Assembly: GCA_014208095.1 (NCBI GenBank)
Contig: JACHMT010000002.1
Span: forward strand, 620,001-684,000
DNA from: Actinospineispora eucalypti
Lineage (GTDB): Bacteria; Actinomycetota; Actinomycetes; Mycobacteriales; Pseudonocardiaceae
Length of the DNA: 64,000 nt
Direction: 5' to 3'
The position numbers and the translations under genes are program-made. Of the stretch, positions 7,429 to 15,564 are shown in pieces (the stretch's first letter is position 1; each line of letters begins with the position of its first letter). The notes below the pieces were generated by a model. That model made no database searches and had not been told where the DNA came from. It worked only from the letters and a program-made list of their open reading frames with translations.

Positions 7429-8868
7429 CTACCGGGTGGGCCAGTCGGCCATGGTTTCCAGGTAGAGCCGGCGCACGGCGTGCACCTGCGCGTCGATGTC
7501 GGCGGGCGTCCACCCATCGGTGCTGATCGGGGGCAGCACGGCCGCCTGCACGGTGCCGGCGCGCGCGGTCCTCGCGTTGCGCCACATGATCTCGCCGGCG
7601 TTGCGGATCACGATGGGCACGATCGGGACCCCGGCCTGCGCCGCGAGGTGGAAGCCGCCCTTCTTGAACGGGCCCAGCCGGGGGGTGAGCGAGCGGGTGC
7701 CCTCCGGCGCCATCACCACGGAGGTGCCCGAGCGCAGCGTGCGCACCGCCGGCCGGAGCGCCTCGATCGCCCTGTCCCGGTTGGCCCGGTCCAGGAACGC
7801 CACGCCGGCCATGTCGAACAGCGCTCCGACCACCGGCATCTGCTTGACCTCCGCCTTGGCCACGGCGGTGAACCCGGTGCGGATCACCCTGGTGGTCACC
7901 AGGAAGTCGATCATCGTGCTCTGGTGGTTGATGAAGAATACCGCCGGGCGGTGCGACCAGGCGTGGCGCGCGCCGACCACCTCGACGCGGATGTCGGTGA
8001 GCGGCCCGGCGAGGGCGTCGAACATCGCGGTCGCGATGTCCACGCCCAGCCGGCGGTCGCGGTTGAGCGCCCCCAGCGCGATGCCCGCGCCGGCCGAGGC
8101 GAACAGGGCGCCGAAGAGGGTCGCGGTGCGCAGCGCCGGTGCCGGGTCGAACCGTCCGGTGTGGCCCGAATGGAAGCGCAGCGCCGGCCAGCCCCGCCGC
8201 GCCGCCTCCGCCGCCAGTTCCGGCCGCGGGTTCACCGGGTGGGGCCGTCCGACCCCGGCCAGCAGCGGTACGTCCTCGTCGCCGTTGGCGTAGGCGTGGC
8301 TGGCGGCGGCGTCGATTCCGTGCGCCTGGAAGAAGTCACGCACCGCGGCGATCTTGCCCTCGCCCCACGGCGCGGCGCCCTCGATCCGGCCGGTCAACCG
8401 CCCGTCCCGGGTGGCCAGGCGGGTGCACAGCACGTGCTCCACCCCCAGCTCCCTGGCCAGCGGGGCGACCTGCATCAGGGTGGCCGAGGTGGCGATCAGC
8501 ACGGTGTGCCCGGCCCGTTGGTGGGACTCGACCAGCCGCCACGCCTCGTGGAACAGCGACCCGGCGATGCCCCCGGCGAACAGTCGCTCGCCCAGCTCGA
8601 GCAACTCCGACTCGGGACGCCCCACCCATCCCCGGATGCCGTCGTGGACCAGCCCGGTGAACTGCTCCTCGGTCAGCGTCGGGCCGGTCGAGGCCCGCAC
8701 CATCCGCAGCAGCTCGCCGGGACCCAGCTCGAGGTTGCGGAACCGGTGCTCGTACAGCGCCGCGGCCGAGTACCCGTCGATCAGCGTCCCGTCGAAGTCG
8801 AACACGGCCGCGATCCCGGGTCCGGACGGGCCGGCCCCGATCTCCCGGATCAGCTCCTCGACGATCAT
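7429..8868 (-). CDS. HAD-IB phosphatase fused to 1-acylglycerol-3-phosphate acyltransferase
   Basis: A 479-residue bifunctional protein. The N-terminal HAD-like hydrolase has the nucleophile motif DFDGT at 24-28, a Thr/Ser motif (LIATSAT) and a C-terminal ANGDEDVPLL acid motif. The C-terminal PlsC-like acyltransferase (about 295-479) has NHQSTMID, FLDRANR, APEGTRS and PIVPIVIRN. Such fusions make phospholipid from lysophosphatidate or remove head groups. Motif I here reads H-x5-D rather than the usual H-x4-D. The start at 8868 overlaps the stop of the F420 oxidoreductase gene (ATGA), so it is the last gene of the operon that begins at 13715. Its link to ring-acid catabolism is unclear. Confidence 0.88.
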   Translation of the reverse strand: MIVEELIREIGAGPSGPGIAAVFDFDGTLIDGYSAAALYEHRFRNLELGPGELLRMVRASTGPTLTEEQFTGLVHDGIRGWVGRPESELLELGERLFAGGIAGSLFHEAWRLVESHQRAGHTVLIATSATLMQVAPLARELGVEHVLCTRLATRDGRLTGRIEGAAPWGEGKIAAVRDFFQAHGIDAAASHAYANGDEDVPLLAGVGRPHPVNPRPELAAEAARRGWPALRFHSGHTGRFDPAPALRTATLFGALFASAGAGIALGALNRDRRLGVDIATAMFDALAGPLTDIRVEVVGARHAWSHRPAVFFINHQSTMIDFLVTTRVIRTGFTAVAKAEVKQMPVVGALFDMAGVAFLDRANRDRAIEALRPAVRTLRSGTSVVMAPEGTRSLTPRLGPFKKGGFHLAAQAGVPIVPIVIRNAGEIMWRNARTARAGTVQAAVLPPISTDGWTPADIDAQVHAVRRLYLETMADWPTR

Positions 8869-9776
8869 GGCGACAACAGTGCCCGGACCTCGGCGACCGC
8901 GTCCACCCCGGCCTGCCAGCTGGGCGAGCAGGGCACCAGGGTGAGCGAACGGGCCCCCGCCTCCACGTAGGGCCGGAGGAAGTCGGCCACCTGGGCCGGG
9001 GTGCCCGCCGGGCACAGCCGCTCGAACTTCTCGAACGGCAGCTTGTACAGCCTCTGCATCTTCTCCGCGACCAGCTCGCGGGCGGTGGCCGGATCCTCGG
9101 CCAGCCCGCACCAGACCTCGAAGCCGTGCCGATCCGGCTCCGGACGGCCCAGCTCGTCCGCCCGCTTCCGGATCAGCTCGACGAACTCGGCGAACCGGCG
9201 CGCCGAGACGAACATCCCCAGCCAGCCGTCGCCGTGCTCGGCGGTGCGCCGGATGGTCGCCTCGGACTTCCCGCCGATCAGGATCGGCACCGGCGGCGAC
9301 TGCGCCGGCAGCACCGCCCCGGCCGAGATCCGGAAGAACTCGCCGTCGTGGTCGACCACCTCGCCGGTGGCCAGCCGGCGAAGCAGCGTCAGGGCCTCGT
9401 CGATGCGCCGGCCCCGGGTGGCCGGGTCCACCCCGCAGTTGCTCACCTCGGAGCGGTCCTCGCCACCGACCCCCACGCCCAGCGTGAGCCGCCCCGGAGC
9501 CAGCTCGGACAGCGAGGCCAGCGCGCGGGCCACGGTCATCGGGTGCCGGAGCGCGAGCTGGTAGACGCCGATGAGCACCCCGACCCGGTCCTCGGTGGCC
9601 AGCGCGGCGGCCGCGCCGACCATGCCGTCGAAGCCGGTGCCGCCGTGGAAACTGACGTGGTCGGCCACCACCACGTGGTCCAGCCCCGCGTCGGCCACCC
9701 GGGCCAGCAGCGCGCGCCGCCCGTCTGGCGGCACGGAAAGCACCTGGTCGTGCACCGACGTGCCGACGGCGATCAT
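8865..9776 (-). CDS. LLM-class F420-dependent oxidoreductase
   Basis: A 303-residue luciferase-like TIM barrel. Typical features are VVVADHVSFHGG near residue 40, a beta-strand TEDRVGVLIGVYQL, LSELAPGRLTLGVGVGG (about 90-107), and PVPILIGGKSEATIRR. Family members use reduced F420 or FMN to reduce or oxygenate diverse substrates. It is translationally coupled on both sides by 4-base overlaps, with the acyl-CoA dehydrogenase upstream and the HAD-acyltransferase downstream, so it belongs to the thiolase operon. The substrate is not deducible; a redox step on the ring-acid intermediate is an inference from context. Confidence 0.87.
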   Translation of the reverse strand: MIAVGTSVHDQVLSVPPDGRRALLARVADAGLDHVVVADHVSFHGGTGFDGMVGAAAALATEDRVGVLIGVYQLALRHPMTVARALASLSELAPGRLTLGVGVGGEDRSEVSNCGVDPATRGRRIDEALTLLRRLATGEVVDHDGEFFRISAGAVLPAQSPPVPILIGGKSEATIRRTAEHGDGWLGMFVSARRFAEFVELIRKRADELGRPEPDRHGFEVWCGLAEDPATARELVAEKMQRLYKLPFEKFERLCPAGTPAQVADFLRPYVEAGARSLTLVPCSPSWQAGVDAVAEVRALLSP

Positions 9777-10933
9777 GCCGGCACCACCGCCCGGAACACG
9801 TCCCTGGCGATGATCCGTTTCTGGATCTCCGCCGTGCCGTCGGCGACCAGGTAGGCCATCACGTCCCGGTAGCGCTGCTGCAGCGGGAACTCGGTGGAGT
9901 AGCCCAGGTTCCCGTGGATCTGCATCGCCGCCTGGATCGCCTCCAGGGCCACCCGGGGCGGCCACCACTTGCTCATCGCCGCCAGCGCGGTGTGCGGCTG
10001 GCCGGCCCGGCGCGCCCACAGCGCCCGGAAACACAGCAGCCGGGCCGCCTCCAGGTACGTGGCGTGCTCGGCCAGCGGGAACGACACCCCCTGGAACTCG
10101 GCGATCTTCTGTCCGAACGCCTCCCGCTCGGTGGCGTACCGGGCCGCCTCGTCCAGCGACGCCCGCGCCGCGCCGAGGCAGAGCAGCCCGAGCGCCGAGC
10201 GGGAGAAGTCGAAGTGGTGCATCGCGGCGGCGAAGCCCCGGCCCTCCTCCCCGACCAGGTTCTCCGTGGGCACGAACACCGAGTCCATGGCGACGGAACC
10301 CCAGCCCAGCGGCAGGCAGCCCATGCCCGGCATGTGCCCCACCGACACCCCGGGCTCGGACATCGGCAGCAGGAAACAGCTGATCCCCTTGGCCCTGGTC
10401 GAGCCCGGGTGCCGGGCGTAGACCAACATCGTGGCCGCGCAGGTGGCGTGGGTGATGGCGATCTTCTCCCCGGACAGCAGCCACCCGCCGGCCACCGGCT
10501 CGGCCACCGTGCGCAGGCCGGCCGCGTCCGACCCGGAGCCGGGCTCGGTCACCGCGATGCCGGACACCTGCTCGCCGGCCACCAGCTCGGGGATGTACCG
10601 CTCGCACACCGCGCGCGAGCCACCCTCGGCCAGCTGCGCGGCCACCAGCCCGGACTGCACCGGGGCGGCGGCCACGTTGACGTCGCCGTAGGCCAGCGTC
10701 TCGGCGACCATGCCCAGGGTCACCGGGTCCTCCGGGCTCACCCCGGCGCCGCCGAACTCCTCGGGCAGCCCGATCCCCAGCACGCCCAGCCCGGCCAGCT
10801 CCTTGTGCGCCTCCCACGGGAACTCCGCCTTCGCCGCGCGATCCCGGTACGCGGGCAGCAGCCGGGTCCGCGCGTACCGGTCCAGCTCGACCCGGAACGC
10901 CTCCTGCTCCTCGGTGAACCCGAACGCGTTCAC
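9773..10933 (-). CDS. Acyl-CoA dehydrogenase (AliB-like by context)
   Basis: A 386-residue acyl-CoA dehydrogenase with VTEPGSGSDAAG in the beta domain and DGTAEIQKRIIARD near the C-terminus (about 364-377), which contains the catalytic-type Glu. It would dehydrogenate a CoA thioester using FAD. The GTG start at 10933 overlaps the SDR stop (GTGA). The order hydrolase, SDR, dehydrogenase matches functions of the badI, badH and aliB genes of the cyclohexanecarboxylate pathway, so a cyclohexanecarboxyl-CoA-type substrate is plausible but inferred. Overall length and domain order are standard for the family. Confidence 0.9.
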   Translation of the reverse strand: MNAFGFTEEQEAFRVELDRYARTRLLPAYRDRAAKAEFPWEAHKELAGLGVLGIGLPEEFGGAGVSPEDPVTLGMVAETLAYGDVNVAAAPVQSGLVAAQLAEGGSRAVCERYIPELVAGEQVSGIAVTEPGSGSDAAGLRTVAEPVAGGWLLSGEKIAITHATCAATMLVYARHPGSTRAKGISCFLLPMSEPGVSVGHMPGMGCLPLGWGSVAMDSVFVPTENLVGEEGRGFAAAMHHFDFSRSALGLLCLGAARASLDEAARYATEREAFGQKIAEFQGVSFPLAEHATYLEAARLLCFRALWARRAGQPHTALAAMSKWWPPRVALEAIQAAMQIHGNLGYSTEFPLQQRYRDVMAYLVADGTAEIQKRIIARDVFRAVVPA

Positions 10934-11688
10934 AGCATCGTGAAGCCGCCGCTGACGCTGAGCACCTGACCGGTGACCCACGTCGACAGCGGCGAGACCA
11001 GGAACAACACGGCGCCGGCGATGTCGGCCGGCGCACCGAGCCGGCCCAGCGGGTAGGCCCGGGCCAGCTTGTCCGCGCCCCCGACCTGCTCGATGAACCC
11101 GGAGCTGCCCGGCGTGACCGTGGTGCCGGGGGCCACCACGTTCGCCCGCACGCCCTTGCGGCCGACCTCCTGGGCCAGGCTCTTGGTCACCGCGACCACG
11201 CCGGCCTTCGCCCCGGCGTACACGCTCATCGAGTGCTCGCCCACGCGCGCCGAGTCGGACGCGACGTTCACCAACCGCCCCTGGGTCGCCACCAGGTCGG
11301 GCAGCGCGGCGCGCATCATGTTGATGGTGCCGAGCAGCGTCACGTCCACCACCCGCCGGGCGTCCTCGGCGGACGTGTCCGCGAACTTCTTGATCGCCCA
11401 CGCGGCGGCGTTGTTGACCAGCACGGACACCGGCCCCAACTGCTCGCGCACGGCATCCAGCCCCTGGCGCACCGACGCCTCGTCGGCGATGTCCACCTGG
11501 ACGCCGATCGCCGTGCCGCCCTTGGCGGTGATCTGTTCGGCGACACTCTTCGCCGCCTCGGCGGACAGGTCCGCCACCGCCACCCTGGCCCCGGCCTCGG
11601 CCAGCAGGTGGGCGATTCCTTCCCCGATACCGCTGCCGCCGCCGGTCACCACCGCGACGTCGGAGCTCAAGTCGATCTGGATGCTCAT
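10930..11688 (-). CDS. SDR oxidoreductase (BadH-like 2-hydroxyacyl-CoA dehydrogenase candidate)
   Basis: A 252-residue short-chain dehydrogenase: NAD(P)-binding TGGGSGIG at about 15-22, NNAA near 90, catalytic YAGAK around 157-161 and C-terminal VTGQVLSVSGGF. It would oxidise a secondary alcohol to a ketone. The chosen ATG at 11688 has AAGGGA upstream; a longer frame reaches further but would read through the 46-bp palindrome. It sits between a BadI-like ring hydrolase and an acyl-CoA dehydrogenase, the position expected for oxidation of a 2-hydroxycyclohexanecarboxyl-CoA type intermediate. The fold is certain; the substrate is inferred. Confidence 0.9.
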   Translation of the reverse strand: MSIQIDLSSDVAVVTGGGSGIGEGIAHLLAEAGARVAVADLSAEAAKSVAEQITAKGGTAIGVQVDIADEASVRQGLDAVREQLGPVSVLVNNAAAWAIKKFADTSAEDARRVVDVTLLGTINMMRAALPDLVATQGRLVNVASDSARVGEHSMSVYAGAKAGVVAVTKSLAQEVGRKGVRANVVAPGTTVTPGSSGFIEQVGGADKLARAYPLGRLGAPADIAGAVLFLVSPLSTWVTGQVLSVSGGFTML

Positions 11689-11703
11689 GGTGTCCCTTCG
11701 GAA

Positions 11704-11749
11704 CCCGTGAGTGATTTGTGTGGCTATAGCCACACAAATCACTCACGGG
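11704..11749. repeat. 46-bp perfect palindrome
   Basis: The arm CCCGTGAGTGATTTGTGTGG plus CTA is followed immediately by its exact reverse complement, giving a 23+23 palindrome with no spacer. It lies between the hydrolase stop (11756) and the SDR start (11688) inside the operon. The outer CGTGAGTG/CACTCACGGGC is shared with the hairpin at 20995-21036, while the inner bases differ. It may act as a partial terminator, an mRNA-stabilising stem, or a mobile palindromic repeat. Confidence 0.9.
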
Positions 11750-11755
11750 CCATGA

Positions 11756-12550
11756 TCAGTGGCTTTGGACGTACTTGGCGAACTCGGGCTGGCGCTTCTC
11801 CGCGAACGCGGCCGCGCCCTCCTTCGCCTCGTCGGTCTGCAGGAAGGAGTCCAGCCCGGCGATGGCCAGCTGGGACAGCCCACCCTGGTGGTCGGTGTCG
11901 GCGTTGAACGAGTGCTTCAGGAAGCGCAGCGCGGTCGGGCTGTACCTGGCGATCTGTTCGCCCCAGGCCTTGGCCGCCGGCAGCAGCTGCTCCTTCGGCA
12001 CCACCTTGTTCACCAGGTTCCACCGCTCGGCGGTGGCCGCGTCGTACTGGTCCAGCAGGAACCAGATCTCCCGCGCCCGCTTCTCCCCCACCACCCGCGC
12101 CAGGTAGGCCGAGCCGAAACCGCCGTCGAACGAGCCAACCCGGGGGCCGGCCTGCCCGAACGTGGCGTGCTCGGCGGCGACAGTCAGGTCGCAGAGCACG
12201 TGCAGCACGTGCCCACCGCCGATGGCGATGCCGTTCACCGCCGCGATCACCGGCTTCGGCACGTCCCGGATCAACCGGTGGAAGTACGCGGCCTCGAACA
12301 GGCCGTTCTCGGTCGGGCCGTAGTCGCCGGTCTCGTTGCGCTGCTTCACGTCGCCGCCGACGCAGAACGCCCGGTCACCGGCACCGGTGAGGATCAACGC
12401 GTGCACCGAGTTATCCGCCCAGGCGCGCTTGAACGCGTGGATCAGCTCCTCGATGGTCCTGGCCCGGAAGGCGTTCATCCGCTTCTCCCGGTCGATGGTG
12501 ATGACCGCGTTCGGGCCGTCGACCTCGTATCGCACGTCTTCGTAGCTCAT
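11756..12550 (-). CDS. Crotonase-family ring hydrolase/synthase (MenB/BadI-like)
   Basis: A 264-residue crotonase. Oxyanion-hole segments are FCVGGDVK (about 62-69) and GIAIGGGHVL. It then has GPRVGSFDGG and KRAREIWFL, which characterise the MenB (naphthoyl-CoA synthase) and BadI (2-ketocyclohexanecarboxyl-CoA hydrolase) branch rather than ordinary enoyl-CoA hydratases. No menaquinone genes are nearby, and the neighbours are a thiolase, SDR, acyl-CoA dehydrogenase and CoA ligase, so ring opening of a cyclic beta-ketoacyl-CoA (BadI role) is the better inference. It starts at ATG 12550, 16 bases after the thiolase stop, in the same operon. Confidence 0.85.
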   Translation of the reverse strand: MSYEDVRYEVDGPNAVITIDREKRMNAFRARTIEELIHAFKRAWADNSVHALILTGAGDRAFCVGGDVKQRNETGDYGPTENGLFEAAYFHRLIRDVPKPVIAAVNGIAIGGGHVLHVLCDLTVAAEHATFGQAGPRVGSFDGGFGSAYLARVVGEKRAREIWFLLDQYDAATAERWNLVNKVVPKEQLLPAAKAWGEQIARYSPTALRFLKHSFNADTDHQGGLSQLAIAGLDSFLQTDEAKEGAAAFAEKRQPEFAKYVQSH

Positions 12551-12566
12551 GGCTCCCTTTCGGATC

Positions 12567-13715
12567 TCAGTCGAGAAGTTCGAGCAGCGTTCCCGTGCCC
12601 AGCCCGCCGCCGCAGCACATGGTCACCAGGCCGTAGCGGCCGCCGGTGCGGCGCAGCTCGTGCACCGCCTTGGTGGTCAGCACACAGCCGGTGCCGCCCA
12701 GCGGGTGGCCCATCGCGATGGCCCCGCCGTTCGGGTTGACCTTCGCCGGGTCGGCGCCGACGTCGGCCTGCCAGGAGAGCACCACCGAGGCGAAGGCCTC
12801 GTTGATCTCGATCAGGTCGAGGTCGTCGATGCCCAGCCCGTTGCGCTCCAGCAGCTTCGGGGTGACGTCGTGCGGGCCGAGCAGCATCATCACCGGGTCC
12901 ACCCCGGTCGTCGCGGTGTCCACGATGCGGGCCAGCGGCCGCAGGTCCAGCTCGGCGGCCGCCCGTTCGCTGGCCACCAGCACGGCGCTGGCGCCGTCGG
13001 AGATCTGCGAGGCGCTGCCGGCGGTGTGCACGCCGTTCGGCACCACCGGGTCGAGTGCGGCCAGCTTCTCCGCGCTGGTCTCCCGCAGGCCTTCGTCCCG
13101 GCTGATCTCGATGCCGTCCGGGTTGACCACCGGGACCACCTGCCCGTCGAACCGGCCGTCCGCCCACGCGCGCGCGGCCCGTTGCTGCGAGCTCAGCCCC
13201 AGCTGGTCCGCCTGCTCGCGGGTGACGCCCCACTTCTCCGCGATGCGCTCGGCCGCCTGGTACTGGTTCAGGAACTCGTAGCGGGCCAGGTACTCCTTGG
13301 GCACCGGGCGGCCCAACCCGAAGTCCTTGCGGAAGTTGGACCCGATCGGGATGCGGCTCATCGACTCCACGCCGCAGGCCAGCGCGAGATCCACCACACC
13401 CGCGCCGACCAGTGCGGAGGCCAGGGTGAGCGCCTGCTGGGAGGAGCCGCACTGGGCGTCCACCGTGCTCGCGGCCACCGACTCGGGCAGCCCTTCGGCC
13501 AGCCAGGCGGTACGCGTGACGTTGAAGGACTGCTCGCCCACCTGGGCCACGCAGCCACCGACCACCTGGCCGACCCGATCCGGCTCGACCCCGGCGACGT
13601 CCAGCGCGGCCCGCTGCACCAGGCCGAGCAGCCGGGCGGGATGCACCTCGGCCAGCCCCTTGCCCCGGCGGCCGAGCGGTGTCCGGACCGCTGATACGAC
13701 GAAAGATTGCTCCAC
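12567..13715 (-). CDS. Acetyl-CoA acyltransferase (thiolase)
   Basis: A 382-residue thiolase with the nucleophilic Cys in DAQCGSSQQA (about 85-90), NEAFA, the catalytic His in GHPLGGTG and the second Cys in CCGGGLGTG, all intact. It would cleave a beta-ketoacyl-CoA with CoA to release acetyl-CoA or a shortened acyl-CoA. The GTG at 13715 is favoured because the conserved SFVVSAVRTPLG begins right after it. GAGAGG abuts the start, so leaderless translation is possible. It is the first gene of the minus-strand operon down to 7429 and diverges from the hydratase at 13755 across a 39-base promoter with an inverted-repeat motif. Confidence 0.92.
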   Translation of the reverse strand: MEQSFVVSAVRTPLGRRGKGLAEVHPARLLGLVQRAALDVAGVEPDRVGQVVGGCVAQVGEQSFNVTRTAWLAEGLPESVAASTVDAQCGSSQQALTLASALVGAGVVDLALACGVESMSRIPIGSNFRKDFGLGRPVPKEYLARYEFLNQYQAAERIAEKWGVTREQADQLGLSSQQRAARAWADGRFDGQVVPVVNPDGIEISRDEGLRETSAEKLAALDPVVPNGVHTAGSASQISDGASAVLVASERAAAELDLRPLARIVDTATTGVDPVMMLLGPHDVTPKLLERNGLGIDDLDLIEINEAFASVVLSWQADVGADPAKVNPNGGAIAMGHPLGGTGCVLTTKAVHELRRTGGRYGLVTMCCGGGLGTGTLLELLD

Positions 13716-13732
13716 CTCTCGATAATAGAGTC
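13716..13732. promoter_or_regulatory. Candidate operator of the thiolase/hydratase divergent promoter
   Basis: On the minus strand the site reads GACTCTATTATCGAGAG, an ACTCTA...TCGAG pair like the inverted repeat at 3622-3643 but one base shorter in the spacer. It abuts the thiolase GTG and lies 22 bases from the divergent GTG at 13755. The assignment rests on similarity and position only. Confidence 0.4.
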
Positions 13733-13754
13733 TTAGAGCTTTTACACTCAACCG

Positions 13755-14528
13755 GTGACCAACACCGAAGCTGTCTCACACACCCGAATAGGCCAGGTGC
13801 TCCGGGTGACGCTGTACCGGCCGCCGGCCAACGCGCTGGGCCTGCCCCTGGTCGAGGGCCTGGAGCAGGCGCTGGACGAGTTCGAGAAGTCTGACGCCCG
13901 AGTGCTCCTCATCACGTCCGCGCTGGACGGGTTCTTCGCCGCCGGCGCCGACATCAAGCTGATGGCGGGCGCCACGGCCGACGAGTTCGCCGCCTACGGC
14001 GAGGCGCTGCGCGGCCCGCTGAACCGCCTCGCCACCGCCGACCGGCCGTCCATCGCGGCCATCGAAGGGCTCGCCCTCGGCGGCGGCATGGAGCTGGCGC
14101 TGGCCTGCACGCTGCGGGTCGGCTCGCGCTCGGCCCGCCTGGGCCTGCCGGAGTCGAAGCTGGGCCTGATCCCCGGCGCCGGTGGCACCCAGCGGCTGCC
14201 CCGGCTGGTCGGCCGGGCCCGCGCCCTTGACCTGATGCTCACCGCGCGCGAGCTGTCCGGTGGCGAGGCCTACGCCATGGGCCTGCTGGACCGGCTGGTG
14301 GAACGCGGCGCCGCGGCCGAGACGGCGATGGCGCTGGCCGAGACGCTGGGCCGCCGGTCGGGGGCCGCGCTCACCGAGATCATGCGGTGCGTGGACGACG
14401 TGTTCGACCGGCCGCTGGCCGACGGCCTCGCCCGGGAGACGGAGCGGGTGAACCGGCTGTTCACCGGCCGCGAGGCCCGGGAGGGCCTGACCGCGTTCCT
14501 GGAGAAGAGGAGGCCGGACTATGCCTGA
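13755..14528 (+). CDS. Enoyl-CoA hydratase
   Basis: A 257-residue crotonase with FAAGADIK, the first catalytic-type Glu in GGGMELAL and the second in PESKLGLIPGAGGTQ, so both hydratase glutamates are present. It would add water to an enoyl-CoA, for example a cyclohex-1-enecarboxyl-CoA type intermediate (BadK-like role by context). The start is GTG at 13755 in a very short divergent promoter. It overlaps the next gene (start 14521) by 8 bases. Together with the following F420 oxidoreductase, crotonase and MarR gene it forms a plus-strand unit. Confidence 0.9.
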   Translation: MTNTEAVSHTRIGQVLRVTLYRPPANALGLPLVEGLEQALDEFEKSDARVLLITSALDGFFAAGADIKLMAGATADEFAAYGEALRGPLNRLATADRPSIAAIEGLALGGGMELALACTLRVGSRSARLGLPESKLGLIPGAGGTQRLPRLVGRARALDLMLTARELSGGEAYAMGLLDRLVERGAAAETAMALAETLGRRSGAALTEIMRCVDDVFDRPLADGLARETERVNRLFTGREAREGLTAFLEKRRPDYA

Positions 14529-15564
14529 GCGGACAGCCACTCGGGGCATCACGGTGCTGCGGGGCGGGGTGGCCCAGATCGCCGCCGCCGGAGCCGAGGC
14601 GGAGCGGCGCGGGTTCGACGCGGTCTGGTCGCCCGAGTTCTACACCCGCTCGGCGGTGGTCACCCTGACCCGGCTGGCCGCCGAGACCCGCCGGACCAGG
14701 GTGGGCAGCTCCATCGCCTACGGTGTGGGCCGCTCGCCGCTGACCATCGCCACCGAGGCGCGCAGCCTGGACGAGGTGTCCGGCGGCCGGCTGGTGCTCG
14801 GGCTGGGCACCGGCACGCGGCGGATGATGAGTGACTGGCACGGCGTCGACCCGGAGGGACCGGCCTCCCGGATGGAGGAGCTGGTGCCGCTGCTGCGCCG
14901 GTTGTGGCGGCTGCACGAGGCGCCGGTCCGCCACGACGGCCGCTTCTACCACGTGAACCTGACGCCGACCGCCGAGGTGGACGCGCCGGTGCGCACCGAC
15001 ATCCCGGTCTACACCGCCGGCGTGAACGCCCGGATGGTCGAGGTCGCCGGCCGGGTGGCCAACGGGTTCCTCGGCCACCCGCTGTTCTCCGCCGGGTACC
15101 TGCGCGGACCGGTGGCCGAGGCCATCGCCGCCGGGGCGGGCAAGGCGGAGCGTGACCCGGCCGAGGTGGAGGTGTGTGGCGTGCTGATCTGTGCCGTCGC
15201 CGACGACGAGGAACAGGCCCGCCGCGAGGTGGCCGGTCAGCTCGCGTTCTACGCGGCGCCGAAGGCCTACGGCCGGGTGCTCGCCGCCCAGGGCTTCGAC
15301 GCCGCCGGGGCGGACATCCGGGCCGCGTTCGCCGCCGGCGACCACGCCGCGATGGTGGCCGCCGTGCCGGACGAGATGATCGACGCCCTGGCCGTTGCCG
15401 GCACCCCGTCCCAGGTCGCCGAGCGGCTGCGCCGCTACGACGGCGTACTCGACCACGTGATCGTCTATCCGCCCAGCTTCCGGCTGGACGCCCACCGCTG
15501 CGACGAGCTGGTCGCGCAGCTGCTGGAGCACGCGGCACCCCAGCCGAGGGAGAGACTGACATGA
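14521..15564 (+). CDS. LLM-class F420-dependent oxidoreductase
   Basis: A 347-residue luciferase-like protein, with FDAVWSPEFYTRSAVVTL near residue 33, RTRVGSSIAYGVGRSP, LDEVSGGRLVLGLGTGT (about 82-98) and DIPVYTAGVNARMVEVAG. It overlaps the upstream hydratase by 8 bases and the downstream crotonase by 4 bases, so translation is coupled. It resembles methylene-H4MPT-reductase-like oxidoreductases that use F420. Together with the homologues at 8865 and 37567 it gives three such enzymes near CoA-ester catabolism genes. The substrate is unknown; a reduction or dehydrogenation of a cyclic intermediate is possible. Confidence 0.87.
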   Translation: MPERTATRGITVLRGGVAQIAAAGAEAERRGFDAVWSPEFYTRSAVVTLTRLAAETRRTRVGSSIAYGVGRSPLTIATEARSLDEVSGGRLVLGLGTGTRRMMSDWHGVDPEGPASRMEELVPLLRRLWRLHEAPVRHDGRFYHVNLTPTAEVDAPVRTDIPVYTAGVNARMVEVAGRVANGFLGHPLFSAGYLRGPVAEAIAAGAGKAERDPAEVEVCGVLICAVADDEEQARREVAGQLAFYAAPKAYGRVLAAQGFDAAGADIRAAFAAGDHAAMVAAVPDEMIDALAVAGTPSQVAERLRRYDGVLDHVIVYPPSFRLDAHRCDELVAQLLEHAAPQPRERLT

